Shown here piece by piece: positions 1 to 64,000 of a stretch of DNA of 64,000 nucleotides. Within the stretch, counting starts at the first letter, position 1. Each line of letters starts with the position of its first letter. The translations under genes were made by a program, and so were the position numbers. Origin of the DNA: Metridium senile (taxonomy: Eukaryota > Cnidaria > Anthozoa > Actiniaria > Metridiidae). Under the pieces are notes generated by a model that worked only from the letters and a program-made list of their open reading frames with translations, was not told the origin of the DNA and ran no database searches. The DNA is taken from NCBI GenBank assembly GCA_949775045.1, contig OX459095.1, positions 32,312,564-32,376,563 on the forward strand, given 5' to 3'.

Positions 1-130
1 AAATCCCAGTCCCAGTGCATCCAATCCCATTTTCCCAGTCAAAAATAAGGCCAATCCCAGCTCCTATTTTACCCCTTCAGGACCTTCTTGTAACTATACG
101 GTCGAAAAACGTTCGCTTGAAGTTCGTAGA

Positions 131-64000
<63,870 letters not shown>

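Overview
The window looks like animal nuclear DNA that carries most of one giant, plus-strand, multi-exon gene. It is AT-rich, with GT-AG introns, polypyrimidine acceptors, palindromic MITE-like elements, a tRNA-headed SINE and microsatellites. There is no bacterial operon structure. The domain content (von Willebrand factor A and laminin-G/ConA-like lectin domains on proline-rich linkers) suits a secreted or surface extracellular-matrix protein of an early-branching animal. A cnidarian is my best guess. A mollusc or other invertebrate cannot be excluded, because Pif-type shell proteins also combine vWA and LamG domains. The taxon is inference.

Layout. Positions 131-1028 hold an acidic, N-glycosylation-rich N-terminal region. 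From 2257 to the right edge, about 90 exons encode 17 vWA domains, 29 complete LamG domains plus the start of a 30th, and 38 short, mostly proline-rich linkers. By my count this is about 30 kb of coding sequence, roughly 10,000 residues, and the 3' end lies beyond the window. Almost every domain is one exon. All inter-domain introns are phase 1, so each domain exon or domain exon pair can be duplicated or skipped without a frameshift. Only four domains (vWA1, LamG1, vWA6, vWA15) are split by an internal intron. All four of those introns are phase 2 and the three vWA ones lie at three different places.

Order of modules: N-term, vWA1, LamG1-4, vWA2, LamG5, vWA3:LamG6, vWA4:LamG7, vWA5:LamG8, vWA6, LamG9, LamG10, vWA7, vWA8:LamG11, vWA9:LamG12, vWA10:LamG13, vWA11:LamG14, vWA12:LamG15, vWA13, vWA14, LamG16, LamG17, vWA15:LamG18, LamG19, LamG20, vWA16, LamG21-29, vWA17, LamG30. 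A colon marks a direct join without a linker exon. There are two kinds of vWA. One kind mostly keeps the metal-binding MIDAS residues and is followed by a proline linker. The other has lost MIDAS residues, carries an extra cysteine, and is joined directly to a LamG that also carries an extra cysteine (9 of 9 cases). This suggests ligand-binding vWA modules alternating with rigid, possibly disulfide-locked vWA-LamG pairs.

Recent duplication is evident at two scales: blocks of about 3.6-3.7 kb between 33592 and 42593, and a tandem array of nine LamG units (1,037 or 1,048 bp) from about 53412 to 62535. The introns hold palindromic MITE families, a SINE and microsatellites. I found no other gene, no tRNA or rRNA gene, and no promoter I could support. 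Introns over 300 bases not listed separately (16980-17416, 18584-18923, 24200-24522, 29280-29671, 30299-30778, 32286-32652, 40439-40757, 45617-45928, 49106-49520, 49560-49893, 50539-50863, 51827-52148, 53026-53403, 62400-62788) show only AT-rich intron sequence to my reading.
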